Source of the DNA: Minicystis rosea
Lineage (GTDB): Bacteria > Myxococcota_A > Polyangia > Polyangiales > Polyangiaceae
DNA length: 64,000 bases
Reading direction: 5' to 3'
Assembly (NCBI GenBank): GCA_001931535.1
Contig: CP016211.1
Span: 11,888,377-11,952,376, forward strand
Shown: positions 8,223 to 16,976 of the stretch, piece after piece
How positions within the stretch are numbered: the first letter of the stretch is position 1
Layout of the letters: each line of letters opens with the position of its first letter
The notes under the pieces: model-generated
Told to the model about the DNA's origin: nothing
What the model saw: only the letters and a program-made list of their open reading frames with translations
Databases searched by the model: none
Made by a program: the position numbers and the translations under genes

Positions 8223-8693
8223 TTAGGCCCCCTCGGGCGGAATCTGCTCCTCGCCGCGCTGCCTCCGCTTCACCAAAGCGAGGACGTTGGGCGGGCCGGG
8301 CCGATAATCGACCACGTCCATACAGCTCTTCATGATGAAGAGCCCCATCCCGTTCTCGGGCAGCTCATCGAGGTTCGGGGGCGCGACGCTCCCCGGGTCG
8401 AAGGTGTGTCCCGTGTCGGTCATCGTGATCACGAGACGCTCTCTGTCCCAGTCGATCTCGATGTCCACGGGCTCCGGCGCGCGGCCGCGAAAACCATGCA
8501 CGGCAACGTTGTTGAAGGCCTCTCCGAACGCCGATACCACCTCTGGCTCGAAATCGTCTCGGTCGCCCTCTTCCGCGCTGTCCAGCGCGATTTTGCAAGC
8601 CGTGGAGACGAAGCGGATGGCGAGATGGCGATAGGCGAGCGCCGCCGGCACGCGCAAACGAAGTACGCCTCTCCGCCCGTCCGCTGCGGTCAA
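8223..8693 (-). CDS. Anti-sigma regulatory factor, GHKL ATPase (RsbW/SpoIIAB-like)
   Basis: This 156-residue protein is a stand-alone histidine-kinase-like ATPase domain. It shows an N-box (EAFNNVAVHGF), a G1 box (DTGHTFD) and a G2 box with lid (ENGMGLFIMK), the arrangement of SpoIIAB/RsbW serine kinases, which lack a dimerisation and histidine phosphotransfer domain. Known members phosphorylate a STAS partner and sequester a sigma factor. The STAS gene lies downstream on the same strand, separated by a 120-base palindromic element. No sigma factor gene is adjacent, so the output is unknown. Its start faces the divergent sugar transferase across about 60 bases. Confidence 0.87.
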   Translation of the reverse strand: MTAADGRRGVLRLRVPAALAYRHLAIRFVSTACKIALDSAEEGDRDDFEPEVVSAFGEAFNNVAVHGFRGRAPEPVDIEIDWDRERLVITMTDTGHTFDPGSVAPPNLDELPENGMGLFIMKSCMDVVDYRPGPPNVLALVKRRQRGEEQIPPEGA

Positions 8694-8752
8694 GATGGCC
8701 TCCCCGCGCGAGAACTTACCACGCTTCTCCGATTCTGAGCTAGAAGCTTACC

Positions 8753-9484
8753 GTGACTCCGAGCGTTCTTGTGGTGAAGCGCGCGGTCGACATCGTCTCG
8801 TCCGTCTTGGGCCTCACCGTCACTCTACCTCTCTATCCAATCATCGCCGCGGCCATCAAGCTGGAGGACCCAGGGCCGGTGTTCTATCACCAGCGCCGCG
8901 CCGGGATGCTGAGGGGCATGCGCCGCACCGACGGTGTGCCCGTGCCCGAGTTCGTCGAGTTCACGATGCGCAAATTCCGATCGATGCGCGTCGACGCCGA
9001 AAAGCACACGGGCGCGGTGCTCGCGCAGGAGAACGATCCCCGTGTCACCCGCGTGGGCCGTTTCCTGCGCAAAACCCGCCTCGACGAGCTGCCGCAGCTC
9101 TGGAACGTGCTCGTCGGCGAGATGAGCCTCGTAGGCCCGCGCCCCGAGCGGCCCGAGCTGCTCATCAACCTGGCGATGGCCATTCCGTACTTCGAGGAGC
9201 GCATGCGCGACATCAAGCCGGGCATCACCGGCCTCGCGCAGGTCTCCCTCGGTTATTCGGGCCGCGCGCCCAAAGGCAGCGAGGTGGCCGCCTTCGAGCC
9301 CACGCTGACGAACCCCTTCGGCTTCGCCGAGGCCGAGGGCGCGGAGGCCGACGACATGCGCATGAAGCTGCTCTTCGACATGGCCTACTCGGCCTCGCTC
9401 GAAGACCTGTGGGCGTACCTCGAAACCGAGCTCGGCGTGATCGTCAAGACGCCTTGGGTGATGGTCCTCGGCCTCGGCCGATAG
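8753..9484 (+). CDS. Bacterial sugar transferase (undecaprenyl-phosphate glycosylphosphotransferase core)
   Basis: This 243-residue protein matches the catalytic core of polyprenyl-phosphate sugar-1-phosphate transferases. It has the N-terminal membrane-associated helix (VKRAVDIVSSVLGLTVTLPL), a KLEDPGPVFYHQRRAG segment, the catalytic region KFRSMRVDAE, TRLDELPQLWNVL and MSLVGPRPERPE, then GITGLAQVSLGYSG. It lacks the multi-span N-terminal half of WbaP, so it is a minimal PglC-like monotopic enzyme. It loads the first sugar of a polysaccharide repeat onto the lipid carrier. The start is a GTG at 8753. The neighbouring chain-length and polymerase genes support a Wzy-dependent exopolysaccharide locus. 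Confidence 0.9.
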   Translation: MTPSVLVVKRAVDIVSSVLGLTVTLPLYPIIAAAIKLEDPGPVFYHQRRAGMLRGMRRTDGVPVPEFVEFTMRKFRSMRVDAEKHTGAVLAQENDPRVTRVGRFLRKTRLDELPQLWNVLVGEMSLVGPRPERPELLINLAMAIPYFEERMRDIKPGITGLAQVSLGYSGRAPKGSEVAAFEPTLTNPFGFAEAEGAEADDMRMKLLFDMAYSASLEDLWAYLETELGVIVKTPWVMVLGLGR

Positions 9485-9496
9485 CCCTTCGCGACA

Positions 9497-9532
9497 GGCG
9501 ATTCGAGGCCACGTGTCCGGCCTCGAATCGCC
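9497..9532. terminator. Perfect 14-bp hairpin between convergent genes
   Basis: Arms 9497-9510 and 9519-9532 are exactly complementary over 14 bases with an 8-base loop. It lies 13 bases after the sugar transferase stop and 13 bases from the stop of the convergent polymerase gene, the position of a bidirectional terminator. No U tract follows on either side. Confidence 0.6.
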
Positions 9533-9544
9533 CGTCCGTCGCCG

Positions 9545-10957
9545 TCAATCCCAGGCACCCTTCGACTTGATGTAGTGCGTCCACACGAGGAGAAAGGCGA
9601 TGTATCCAGCCATGACGGCCCGCGCCTCTTTCCACGTGAGCTTCACCTCGAAGGTCGGGTAAAGGCGCTTCATCACCGTGTAGAGCGAGGCCACGAGCCC
9701 GAAGTGGATCCAGAGGACGTAATGATACGTCCACGAGAGGAAGAAGATCCCGATCACCGCGCCCACGAAGATGGCGAGGATGGCCATGGCGATCGCCCGG
9801 AGCGTCCGGGCATCCTGGTTGTCGACCATCGGGAACCGCATGATGGAGAGCGGGATTTTGATGGCCAGGAAGAGCACGAAGGCGAAGAAGAACATGCCCG
9901 GCGCGCCGAGCTCCCCCGCCGCCAAGATATAAGCGTTGTGGGCGGTGAGGTGATGATGCTCGGTGAAGTTCGAATAACCGACGCCGGTGAAGGGATAGAA
10001 GGTCAGCATCTTGATGCCGGCGCACGAGCAGCCGAGCCGCTCCAGCGTGGAGGCATCGGCCTCGTCGCTGCTCCGGCCTCCGAGCATGATCACGGGCACC
10101 ACCAGCACGGCGCCCACGATCGCGCCCCGCATGATTCCGTACTTCTTCACGAAATATGCGCCGAGCACGGCTCCGAGGGTCACTTGCCCGCCGCGTGATC
10201 CGGTGAAGACGACCTCGAGGCCGACCACGGCCAGCGTGACGAGCAGGAGGGCGAGCCGGAAGATGGTTGTTCGTATCTCCAAGAAGGCGAAGGCGAACGG
10301 CACCACGAAGGCGGTGGCCAACGCGAGCTCGTTCGGGTCTTGGAGCACGCCCAGATAACGAACGCGGCCGCCGCCGACGGAGGTGGTCCCGAAGAGCCCG
10401 GCGCGCTCGCATTGATACGTGTTGCCCGGCTTGCCCGTGGCGATGCAATCGACCGTGCCGTCGTGGGGAGAGCCGTCGGGCTCCTTCATCTCGCATTCGC
10501 GGCCGTCGGGATAGGCTTTCCCATTCCTCGTCCCCGGCGCGTACATGACGCACTGGAACGGGGAGAGCCCTTGATCGGCGCCCACGTAAGCCACGAAGAC
10601 ACCGAGGAAGAAGATGGTGCCGAGGATCTTCATCAGGCCCGAGATGCGCTGGGCGCCCATCGCGATGACCAGGAAGAGGACGAGCGAGACCACGATGCCG
10701 ACGGCCCGAGTCGTCACCAGATCGGGCCGGCGAATGGCGAGGCTCACGACGCACCACCCCGCCAGGGCGAAGACCCATTTGTGCATCGGTGTCATCATGA
10801 GCCGCGTGCGCTTCTCACTGATGTCGTGCGCGATGCCGACGAGCGACAGGAAGAGGAAGATGTAGAGGAAGTTGTAGTCCTGCAGCTCTTTGAAGAACTC
10901 GTGCGGCCTCGCGTAGATGAACACGAGGAGTCCGATCATCCCGGGTAGGGCCGACAT
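9545..10957 (-). CDS. O-antigen ligase/polymerase-like membrane protein (Wzy-type)
   Basis: This 470-residue protein has roughly ten hydrophobic segments and one large extracytoplasmic region (about residues 130-205) rich in Cys, Gly and Pro, followed by GGRVRYLGVLQDPNELA. A loop with an Arg-Tyr-x-Gly / Asp-Pro-Asn-Glu stretch next to membrane helices is typical of the O-antigen ligase/Wzy superfamily. GSRGG and YPFTGVGYSNF later in the protein are further family-type motifs. It probably polymerises or ligates lipid-linked repeat units with the chain-length pair and sugar transferase nearby. Cysteines in the loop may form disulfides. Whether it is polymerase or ligase cannot be decided from sequence. 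Confidence 0.8.
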   Translation of the reverse strand: MSALPGMIGLLVFIYARPHEFFKELQDYNFLYIFLFLSLVGIAHDISEKRTRLMMTPMHKWVFALAGWCVVSLAIRRPDLVTTRAVGIVVSLVLFLVIAMGAQRISGLMKILGTIFFLGVFVAYVGADQGLSPFQCVMYAPGTRNGKAYPDGRECEMKEPDGSPHDGTVDCIATGKPGNTYQCERAGLFGTTSVGGGRVRYLGVLQDPNELALATAFVVPFAFAFLEIRTTIFRLALLLVTLAVVGLEVVFTGSRGGQVTLGAVLGAYFVKKYGIMRGAIVGAVLVVPVIMLGGRSSDEADASTLERLGCSCAGIKMLTFYPFTGVGYSNFTEHHHLTAHNAYILAAGELGAPGMFFFAFVLFLAIKIPLSIMRFPMVDNQDARTLRAIAMAILAIFVGAVIGIFFLSWTYHYVLWIHFGLVASLYTVMKRLYPTFEVKLTWKEARAVMAGYIAFLLVWTHYIKSKGAWD

Positions 10958-11101
10958 GCTTGTTCCCCCGCGCGCCGAGCGTGCCCGGACCCCGGCGCAG
11001 CAGGAGACTTTGGCATTCCAACCCGGGTCGGGCGAGCGCCCGTGCAGATATCGATACTGGATATCGACCCGCGAGGAGCGTTTAGGACATGCGCTTCGTC
11101 G

Positions 11102-12556
11102 TCAGCGACGGTGACGGCGGGCCCTTCGCCAGCGCATCGCGGCCACGACGGCGATCGCGAGGCTCGGCGCCCCGCTGCGCTCGCTCGCGCCCGCGCTCCG
11201 GCAGCCGCACCCGCCGCGCGCCTCGCCGCGGGACTTCGAAGGCGGTGGCGCGCTGGGCCGCGGCGGCGCGCCGTCGACCTTCGGGGGCGTCGGATCACCG
11301 TAGGAAAAGGCGCCGATGTCGATGGTGCCGCGGAGGCGCGAGCGCGCGGTGCCCACGCGCTCCAACGTGCGCAGCGGCGGGAGCGCGCGCGGCGCCGAGA
11401 GCGGCGCGGGGAACTCGAAGCGCGGCGGCTGCTCCGGCGCGGCGGTGCCGGCGCCGATGAGCGGGCTGCCCGCGGCGGGGCGCAGATCGACATCGGAGAC
11501 GAAGCCGGGATCGCGCCCCGCGAGGGTGCGCGCCCACGTCGGCGGCACGCCCGACGATCCCATCGGGATCCAGTTGTTCGACCCGGTGATCACCGGCCGC
11601 CCCGCGGCCCAATGCACCTGCTCTTCGATGACCACGTGCACCGGGCCGCCGCCCTCGTGCGCGATGGCGTTGTTGTGCATCTGGATGCACTCGAGCCCAT
11701 CGAAGAGGCGGAAGACGGCGCGCGCCCCGCGGGCGAGCACGATGGTGTTGTTGACGAAGCGATAACGTCCGTTGGTCTCGCCCGTCCCGTCGCCGCCCAC
11801 GCGGATGGCGTAGCCGCGACCGGCCTTGCGAATGACGTTGCCCACCACGTCCGAGTCTTCCCGCGCGCGCTTGCGCTCGGCGCCGTCGGGGCCGATGAGC
11901 TCGAGCTCGTGATAGAGCGCGCCCTCGATCCAATTGCTGTAGATCTCGTTGCGCTCCGCCCTCGATTTGACGCTGTTTCCTCCCGTCGAATCGTGGATGA
12001 AACAATGCTCCATGCGGAAGACGGAGCGCGGATACTCCTCTTCGTCGGTGGCCATGTAGATGGAGTGGGATTGGTCGCCGCGACCGCAGCGGTAGACTTC
12101 GACATAGGAGAGCGTGAGCGATCCAGCGTCCGAGTCCGCGCCGAGGATGCCGTGGCTCGGGCAGTCGTGGATCACGCTGTCGCGCAGGGTGACGTCGTCG
12201 GCATGGTGGAAGAAGCAGCGCGCCGAGCCGCCTTTGATCTCGAGGCCCTCGAGCACGTAGTGATTGGCGCGCACCTCCACGGTGGTGACGCCGCCCGCGA
12301 GGATGGGGCGGAGCCCGTTGATGCGCTTGCCGACGATGGTGATCTTCGCGTCTTTGGTGCCGGCGGCGTCGAGGATCAAATCACCGCGGTAGGTGGCCGC
12401 GCCGTCGAGCTCCACGCGATCACCGGGCTTGAGCAGCGGCGCCACCGACTGCAGATCGGGGTGAGGCCGTCCCGGCCCGACGGCGTACGTGGCGGCCGCT
12501 GCCGCACGCGGCGCGAACGCGAGCGCGAGCAGCAGCGGAATGACCCCCTTCCGCAT
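11102..12556 (-). CDS. Secreted right-handed beta-helix protein with MYXO-CTERM anchor
   Basis: This 484-residue protein begins with a signal peptide (MRKGVIPLLLALAFAPRAAAA). The body has parallel beta-helix/pectate-lyase-like features (NHYVLEGLEIKGGSARC, DVTLRDSVIHDCPSHGIL, YRFVNNTIVLARGA, MHNNAIAH) and ends with the IDIGAFSYG motif common in such proteins. The last 37 residues contain GCGCRS, a short hydrophobic stretch and the Arg cluster RWRRARRHRR, the MYXO-CTERM pattern known in myxobacteria to be processed by a myxosortase and to retain proteins at the cell surface. It may bind or cleave polysaccharide made by neighbouring genes. The ATG at 12556 is chosen because the signal peptide starts there. 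Confidence 0.85.
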   Translation of the reverse strand: MRKGVIPLLLALAFAPRAAAAATYAVGPGRPHPDLQSVAPLLKPGDRVELDGAATYRGDLILDAAGTKDAKITIVGKRINGLRPILAGGVTTVEVRANHYVLEGLEIKGGSARCFFHHADDVTLRDSVIHDCPSHGILGADSDAGSLTLSYVEVYRCGRGDQSHSIYMATDEEEYPRSVFRMEHCFIHDSTGGNSVKSRAERNEIYSNWIEGALYHELELIGPDGAERKRAREDSDVVGNVIRKAGRGYAIRVGGDGTGETNGRYRFVNNTIVLARGARAVFRLFDGLECIQMHNNAIAHEGGGPVHVVIEEQVHWAAGRPVITGSNNWIPMGSSGVPPTWARTLAGRDPGFVSDVDLRPAAGSPLIGAGTAAPEQPPRFEFPAPLSAPRALPPLRTLERVGTARSRLRGTIDIGAFSYGDPTPPKVDGAPPRPSAPPPSKSRGEARGGCGCRSAGASERSGAPSLAIAVVAAMRWRRARRHRR

Positions 12557-12587
12557 GTCGCGAGCTTGGCGCCCGCGCCCTGCGTCA

Positions 12588-14654
12588 TCAACCCGATCCG
12601 AGATCCAGGGGCGCCGCACGACCCACGGAGGGATCGATGGAGGCGAGCTTTTCGTAGGCCAAACTATCGCTCTTCTTCAGCGTCTCGAGGAGCTGGGAGA
12701 TCCCGCGGCGCGATCCGTAGTAGTTGTCCGCGTCGTGGTCCTGCTCGGTGATGGAACCGCGGACGAGGCTGCGTGAGATTTCGGGCAACCGAAGTGCCTT
12801 GAGCGCCATCGCCCAGAGGCCGTCGATGAAGTTCTGATCGGCGGGGAAATCCAGGAGGCCCGCGAGCGTGAGCAACAACATCGCTCGCTGCCCGATCGGT
12901 TCGGCGATTCCGCCCTCGGCGGGAAGGTAACCGAGATCCACGGCACGCCAGAGCGCGTCCGCCGCCACGAGGAGCCGCTTCAGCTCCTTGCCGGCGTGAC
13001 CGAGGAACGCATGCATCATCACCTCGACACGGAAGCGCTGGCCACCTTCATTGACCTTGCGATATCGGCACACCGCCGGCAAAAGCCCTGGATCTTCGGT
13101 GAGCTTGCCGGGAGGGATGTCCTCCGGCGGCTCGCGATGGCTGTAAAAGCCGGCCGACTCGAAGGCATAAAGCAGCTCCGAAGCGCCGGGGAGCCCGGCC
13201 CAGAGATCGGAATATTGGGTCACGCGGTTCATGCTCCCCGCGGCCCAACCGAGGCCCGTCGCGGCCTCGCCGCCGATCTGCGAGGCGGCCACGCCCGGAT
13301 CGCGCGGCGTCATCGAGCTCGCCAGATCCTCGGCGATCGCTTGCATGTCGAAGTCGAGGAAGCCGTCGTAGGCGTCGGCGCGCCCGTCCTGTTGCACGTC
13401 GCTGAAGCGCGCGATCACGAGCGGGTGCGCGGGCCCCACGAATTGGATGAAGTCGCGCACGGCGGTGGCTTGTTGATGCGACCACTGCGCGCGGCGAATG
13501 CGCGCGTCGATGGTGGAGAAGGTCTCTCGCTTGCTCATCCCTTGGAGCACGGCGACGAAGCAGTCGAGCCCCTCGGAGGCGTTGACCTTGCCACCCGCGC
13601 CGGTGCGGAAGAACGTCGAGTCCCACGACGAGTAGATGTCCGCCTCGGGGAAGAGCCGCGAGATCGCGAAGCGCGTGGTCAGACCCGCGCACTGCGAGTT
13701 CATCATCAGCTTGTAACCGCGTTGCGCGACTTGCACCGTCGCGGCCCGTAAGTCGAACGATCCGAGCTGCGCATGCCGGTTGATGAGCACGCCCGTGAAG
13801 AAGGCCTCACCCATCTCGCGGTTCTCGTCGTCGGGGCTCGCGCTCCGCGCCAGGATCTGGATCGGATCACCCCACGGCGTCTTGAAGGGCGCCTCGAAGG
13901 CCTTGTAGGGCCGCGGGCTCCCCCAACGTGACTCTACCGTGGGCGCGCCCTCGGGCACCTCGATGGCCCGGAAATGATGGGCGCGCACGAGGACCTCGCA
14001 CTCGCCCTCGTGGAACTCGCCGTCCGAGCACATGGCGAAGCGCCACGGGCCGCGGAGATCGGCATACGGCGGGGCCGCGCGCACATGGCCATTGAGGAGC
14101 GCGACGGCGCGCGCGCGATCGGCCGCGACGAGCGCCGCGCCGCGGAGCTGGAGCAGCATGATGGCGTGTCCGCGGAGCGCGCTTTGCGCCGTCTCGCCTT
14201 GCTCCGCGTCGACGATCTCGAAGATGGTTTGGGCCGCCGCGTTCGCCAGCGTGCGGAAGCCGCGATCGTCGCGCACCGTCGCCGTGAGATGCGAGAGCAC
14301 CGTGAGCGCGGCCGAGCGGATCTGCGCGGCGCCGATGGGATCGCGCTGCGCTTCCTCGCCGCCCGTGGCCGCGGCCGCGAGCGCGCCGCGCACCTGCTCG
14401 AGGAGCCCCGCGGCTTGATCGAGCGAGAGGCGCTCGGTGCGTCGCGGCCTCTCGGGGTGGAACGCGCTCGGCGGAAACAGCGTGGTGAACGTGCTGGTGC
14501 GTCGCCCCGAGATCCAGCGGGCGGCGGTGATCAAGGCCTCGCGTGCGGCGAGGCCCGTGGGCGCGTGATGCGCCGAAGTGCTCAGCGATCCATCGGGGAG
14601 CAGCCAAAGCGGTGCCGCTCCGGCCCGCCCATCGGTCAGGTCGAGACTGGGCAT
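12588..14654 (-). CDS. Large protein of unknown function, possible clan-CD-like cysteine hydrolase
   Basis: This is a 688-residue protein without signal peptide or membrane segments. The start is firm: aaggagga precedes the ATG at 14654. I do not recognise the family. The centre contains a hydrophobic strand then RHAQLGS (His about 294), and 28 residues later KLMMNSQCAGL (Cys about 322). A strand-His and strand-Asn-x-x-Cys-x-Gly pair is the kind of layout seen in caspase/gingipain-fold peptidases, so a catalytic dyad is possible. A later segment, DVQQDGRADAYDG (about 419-431), resembles a calcium-binding DxxxDG loop. It ends 31 bases before the beta-helix gene on the same strand, so the two may be co-transcribed. 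Confidence 0.75.
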   Translation of the reverse strand: MPSLDLTDGRAGAAPLWLLPDGSLSTSAHHAPTGLAAREALITAARWISGRRTSTFTTLFPPSAFHPERPRRTERLSLDQAAGLLEQVRGALAAAATGGEEAQRDPIGAAQIRSAALTVLSHLTATVRDDRGFRTLANAAAQTIFEIVDAEQGETAQSALRGHAIMLLQLRGAALVAADRARAVALLNGHVRAAPPYADLRGPWRFAMCSDGEFHEGECEVLVRAHHFRAIEVPEGAPTVESRWGSPRPYKAFEAPFKTPWGDPIQILARSASPDDENREMGEAFFTGVLINRHAQLGSFDLRAATVQVAQRGYKLMMNSQCAGLTTRFAISRLFPEADIYSSWDSTFFRTGAGGKVNASEGLDCFVAVLQGMSKRETFSTIDARIRRAQWSHQQATAVRDFIQFVGPAHPLVIARFSDVQQDGRADAYDGFLDFDMQAIAEDLASSMTPRDPGVAASQIGGEAATGLGWAAGSMNRVTQYSDLWAGLPGASELLYAFESAGFYSHREPPEDIPPGKLTEDPGLLPAVCRYRKVNEGGQRFRVEVMMHAFLGHAGKELKRLLVAADALWRAVDLGYLPAEGGIAEPIGQRAMLLLTLAGLLDFPADQNFIDGLWAMALKALRLPEISRSLVRGSITEQDHDADNYYGSRRGISQLLETLKKSDSLAYEKLASIDPSVGRAAPLDLGSG

Positions 14655-14821
14655 GCGATCCTCCTTCCCAAAGGACACGGTCGCCCGGCCTCGACCGGGC
14701 AGCAATGAAAAGCACATGATCCGCGGTCCTTGTTCGACCGTCCCTGGTTGCGCCCGGGCCCGAATTCGGGGCCTGCCCCGCCGGTCTTGCTCCCGCCGCG
14801 GAGCCGGTGCACCTTCACCGC

Positions 14822-15541
14822 ATGGGCATCTTCGACCGGATGGGCAAAGTCATCTCGAGCAACGTCAATGCGCTCCTCGACAAGGCGGAAGATCCGAAGA
14901 AGTCCCTGGACCTCGTCGTCGAGGAGATGAAGGACCAACTCAAGGCCGCCAAGAAGGAGCTGGTCGAAGGCGTCGCCGCCGAGAAGGTGCTCCGCAAGAA
15001 GGTGGACGACCTCGACGCGGACGTACAGAAATGGGAGCGCCGCGCCGAGCTCGCCCTCAAGGCCGGCGACGAGAAGCTCGCCCGCGAGGCCCTCGTCCAG
15101 AAGAAGCGCGTCGTCGGTGAGCGCGATCGCGCCGAGGCCCTGCGCGCCGAGCAGCGCTCCGCCGTGCTCAACATGAAGGCCGAGATGGAGCGCATGGAGC
15201 AGAAGCAGCAGGAGCTCGCGGCCCGGAAGGGCACGCTCGCCGCCCAGCTCAAGCAGGCGCGCGCGGGCGGCGGCGCCGAAGCGCTCGGCGCCAAATCGGG
15301 CGGCAGCGCGTTCAACGAGTTCCGCCGCATGGAAGATCAGATCGAGAGCCACGTCGCCGAGGTCGCGGCGCACAAAGAGGTCGAAGACGCCATGCAGGAC
15401 GGCGGCCTCTCCCGCGAAGAGCTGGAGGCGAAGTTCGCCCGGCTCGAGCACGGCGGCAGCTCGTCCTCGGGCGAGAAATCGGGCTCGCCCGAGATCGACG
15501 ACGAGCTCGCGGCCCTCAAGAAGAAGGTCCGCATCGGTTAG
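14822..15541 (+). CDS. PspA/IM30 (Vipp1) family membrane-stress protein
   Basis: This 239-residue protein starts MGIFDRMGKVISSNVNALL, the amphipathic helix typical of PspA/IM30, followed by PKKSLDLVVEEMKDQL and a long charged coiled coil (about 25-145), a Gly-rich break, and FNEFRRMEDQIE matching the family's helix 4-5 region. Members form ESCRT-III-like membrane-remodelling assemblies that protect the inner membrane. The ATG at 14822 is preferred over a GTG five codons upstream because the family helix begins there. It is followed one base after its stop by the cyclase-like gene, suggesting co-transcription. A perfect 12-base palindrome (cccgaattcggg, 14759-14770) lies about 50 bases upstream. 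Confidence 0.9.
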   Translation: MGIFDRMGKVISSNVNALLDKAEDPKKSLDLVVEEMKDQLKAAKKELVEGVAAEKVLRKKVDDLDADVQKWERRAELALKAGDEKLAREALVQKKRVVGERDRAEALRAEQRSAVLNMKAEMERMEQKQQELAARKGTLAAQLKQARAGGGAEALGAKSGGSAFNEFRRMEDQIESHVAEVAAHKEVEDAMQDGGLSREELEAKFARLEHGGSSSSGEKSGSPEIDDELAALKKKVRIG

Positions 15542-15542
15542 C

Positions 15543-16550
15543 ATGCCCAAGCGGATCGTCATCAGCTTCCGCGGCGCCGAGCCCAAGACAGCGGCCGACG
15601 GCGCCCGTTACATCGCGCAGGCCCTCGCGATGAAGAAGCGCGCCGAGGCCCACGGCGCGAACCTGTGCGGGTGGAGCGCGCTCAGCTTCTCGTTCAGCTT
15701 CGAGCCCGACGAGCTGGAGGAGGCCATTCGCCTCTCCGCCATGATCTTCGAAGGCGGCGCCCTCGGCGCCGGCATCACCGCCGGCGATCTCGCGCCCATC
15801 GGCGAGCGCGGCTCTCTTTATGGCCTCGCGTGGGGCATGCCTTTGGTGCGCGCCTCCCAGCTCTCCCGCGGCGCCCGCCCCGGTGAAGTGGTCATCGACG
15901 ACGCCTTGCTCGCCGATCGCGGCGCCGAGATCGAAGCCCTCGGTTTCCGCGCCGAAGGCGAGCCCACGAAGCGCCTCGTCCCCGCGCCGGAGCGCGCTCA
16001 GAAGAGCGCCGCGCCTCCGCCCGAGAGAGCCCCCGAGAGCCCGCGTCAGAGCGCTCCGGATCTCGAGCCCGTCTCCCGATCGTCGTCCCCATCGATTCTG
16101 CGCAGCGCCGATCCCCACGTCGAGACGGCCAAGCGCGCGCTCCTCCAAGGCGACATCGCCGCCCTCGAGCGCCTCATCGCCGAGCTGCGCGAGTCCGGCG
16201 AGCGCGCCGATCTGGTGGAGCGCATGAGCGGCTTCGTGGCCCTGCGCCGCGGCGCCACCGCCGACGCCCTCCGCCGCCTGCGCGCCGCCGCCGAGTCCGC
16301 CAAAGATCCCCGCCAGCGCGCCCGCGCCCGCCTAGCCTACGGCGTCGCCCTCGCCGGCGCCGGCCGCGCCGAAAGCGCCCTCCTCGAAGCGCTCGAAGCG
16401 TTGGCCCGCGCCCGCGAAGCCGGGGATCGCCACGGCGAGCATGCTTGTGCCTTGTTCCTCGCCCGCCTGTCGGCGGCCTCGGGCCATCAAGATGCAGCGT
16501 CGGTGTGGGCGGTGATTGCGGCGAAGGCCGAAGCAGCGCAGGGGGGGTGA
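15543..16550 (+). CDS. Degenerate nucleotide-cyclase-like domain with helical repeat tail
   Basis: This is a 335-residue protein. Residues 1-125 resemble a class III adenylate/guanylate cyclase homology domain: ITAGDLAPIGERGSLYGLAWG and QLSRGARPGEVVIDDALLAD follow the family's usual AGD...G...A.RL...A.pGevlvs pattern. The metal-binding aspartates expected in an active cyclase are not evident, so it is likely catalytically dead. Residues 130-180 are Pro/Ser-rich and 185-335 form Ala/Arg-rich helices consistent with TPR-like repeats. Stand-alone degenerate cyclase domains occur as sensor or scaffold modules in myxobacteria. It starts 1 base after the pspA-like gene stop, so a membrane-stress association is inferred. 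Confidence 0.7.
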   Translation: MPKRIVISFRGAEPKTAADGARYIAQALAMKKRAEAHGANLCGWSALSFSFSFEPDELEEAIRLSAMIFEGGALGAGITAGDLAPIGERGSLYGLAWGMPLVRASQLSRGARPGEVVIDDALLADRGAEIEALGFRAEGEPTKRLVPAPERAQKSAAPPPERAPESPRQSAPDLEPVSRSSSPSILRSADPHVETAKRALLQGDIAALERLIAELRESGERADLVERMSGFVALRRGATADALRRLRAAAESAKDPRQRARARLAYGVALAGAGRAESALLEALEALARAREAGDRHGEHACALFLARLSAASGHQDAASVWAVIAAKAEAAQGG

Positions 16551-16778
16551 GAGACGGCGCAGCGACTCCATGCTGCGTATCGGTCGATGGGAAATACCGC
16601 GTGGTTCGCGTCGGCTCATGTCGGCTGCGAACCCCGGGCCCCGCTGAAGCCTTCAATCGCGCAGATTCGGTATCTTCTTGCTCGCGCGGCCCTGGCTTGC
16701 GAAGCACGGCATTCCTCGAAGCGATCGAATGCGCCACAAGGGCATTTGAAGCTCTGCCATTGCACGTGTCGCGCGGGC

Positions 16779-16976
16779 TCATTTCGGAGGCGGGCAGGCA
16801 GGACATGGCGGACATGCCGGCGCCGGTGCGGCGCTGGGTGCTTGTTGCATTGGTTGCATCGGATGCTGGGAGAGCCAGGCAATCGTGGCGAGCATCCCGA
16901 ACGAGCCCCCCATCATGATTGCCATGACGATCGTGAATGCCGCCTTCTTCTCGTCGGGGGTGATGATGGGCATCAT
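16779..16976 (-). CDS. Membrane microprotein with Cys/Pro tail (second of pair)
   Basis: This 65-residue protein has one transmembrane helix (about FTIVMAIMMGGSFGMLATIAW, split here as FTIVMAIMMGG then SFGMLATIAW), then a Pro/Gln-rich linker and the tail CPPCPACPPPK. The ATG at 16976 overlaps the stop of the preceding microprotein gene in an ATGA junction, which fixes both the start and translational coupling. The tail is nearly the same as in its upstream partner (CPSCPPCPSCPP), so the two look like diverged duplicates. Tandem C-P-x-C motifs suggest metal or redox chemistry, or proline-bracketed disulfides, on one side of the membrane. I recognise no family. Confidence 0.6.
   Translation of the reverse strand: MMPIITPDEKKAAFTIVMAIMMGGSFGMLATIAWLSQHPMQPMQQAPSAAPAPACPPCPACPPPK

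Noticed and set aside
14759..14770. Perfect palindrome cccgaattcggg as a PspA operator
   Set aside because: It is a single short palindrome in GC-rich DNA with no known matching regulator; kept only as a note in the PspA entry.
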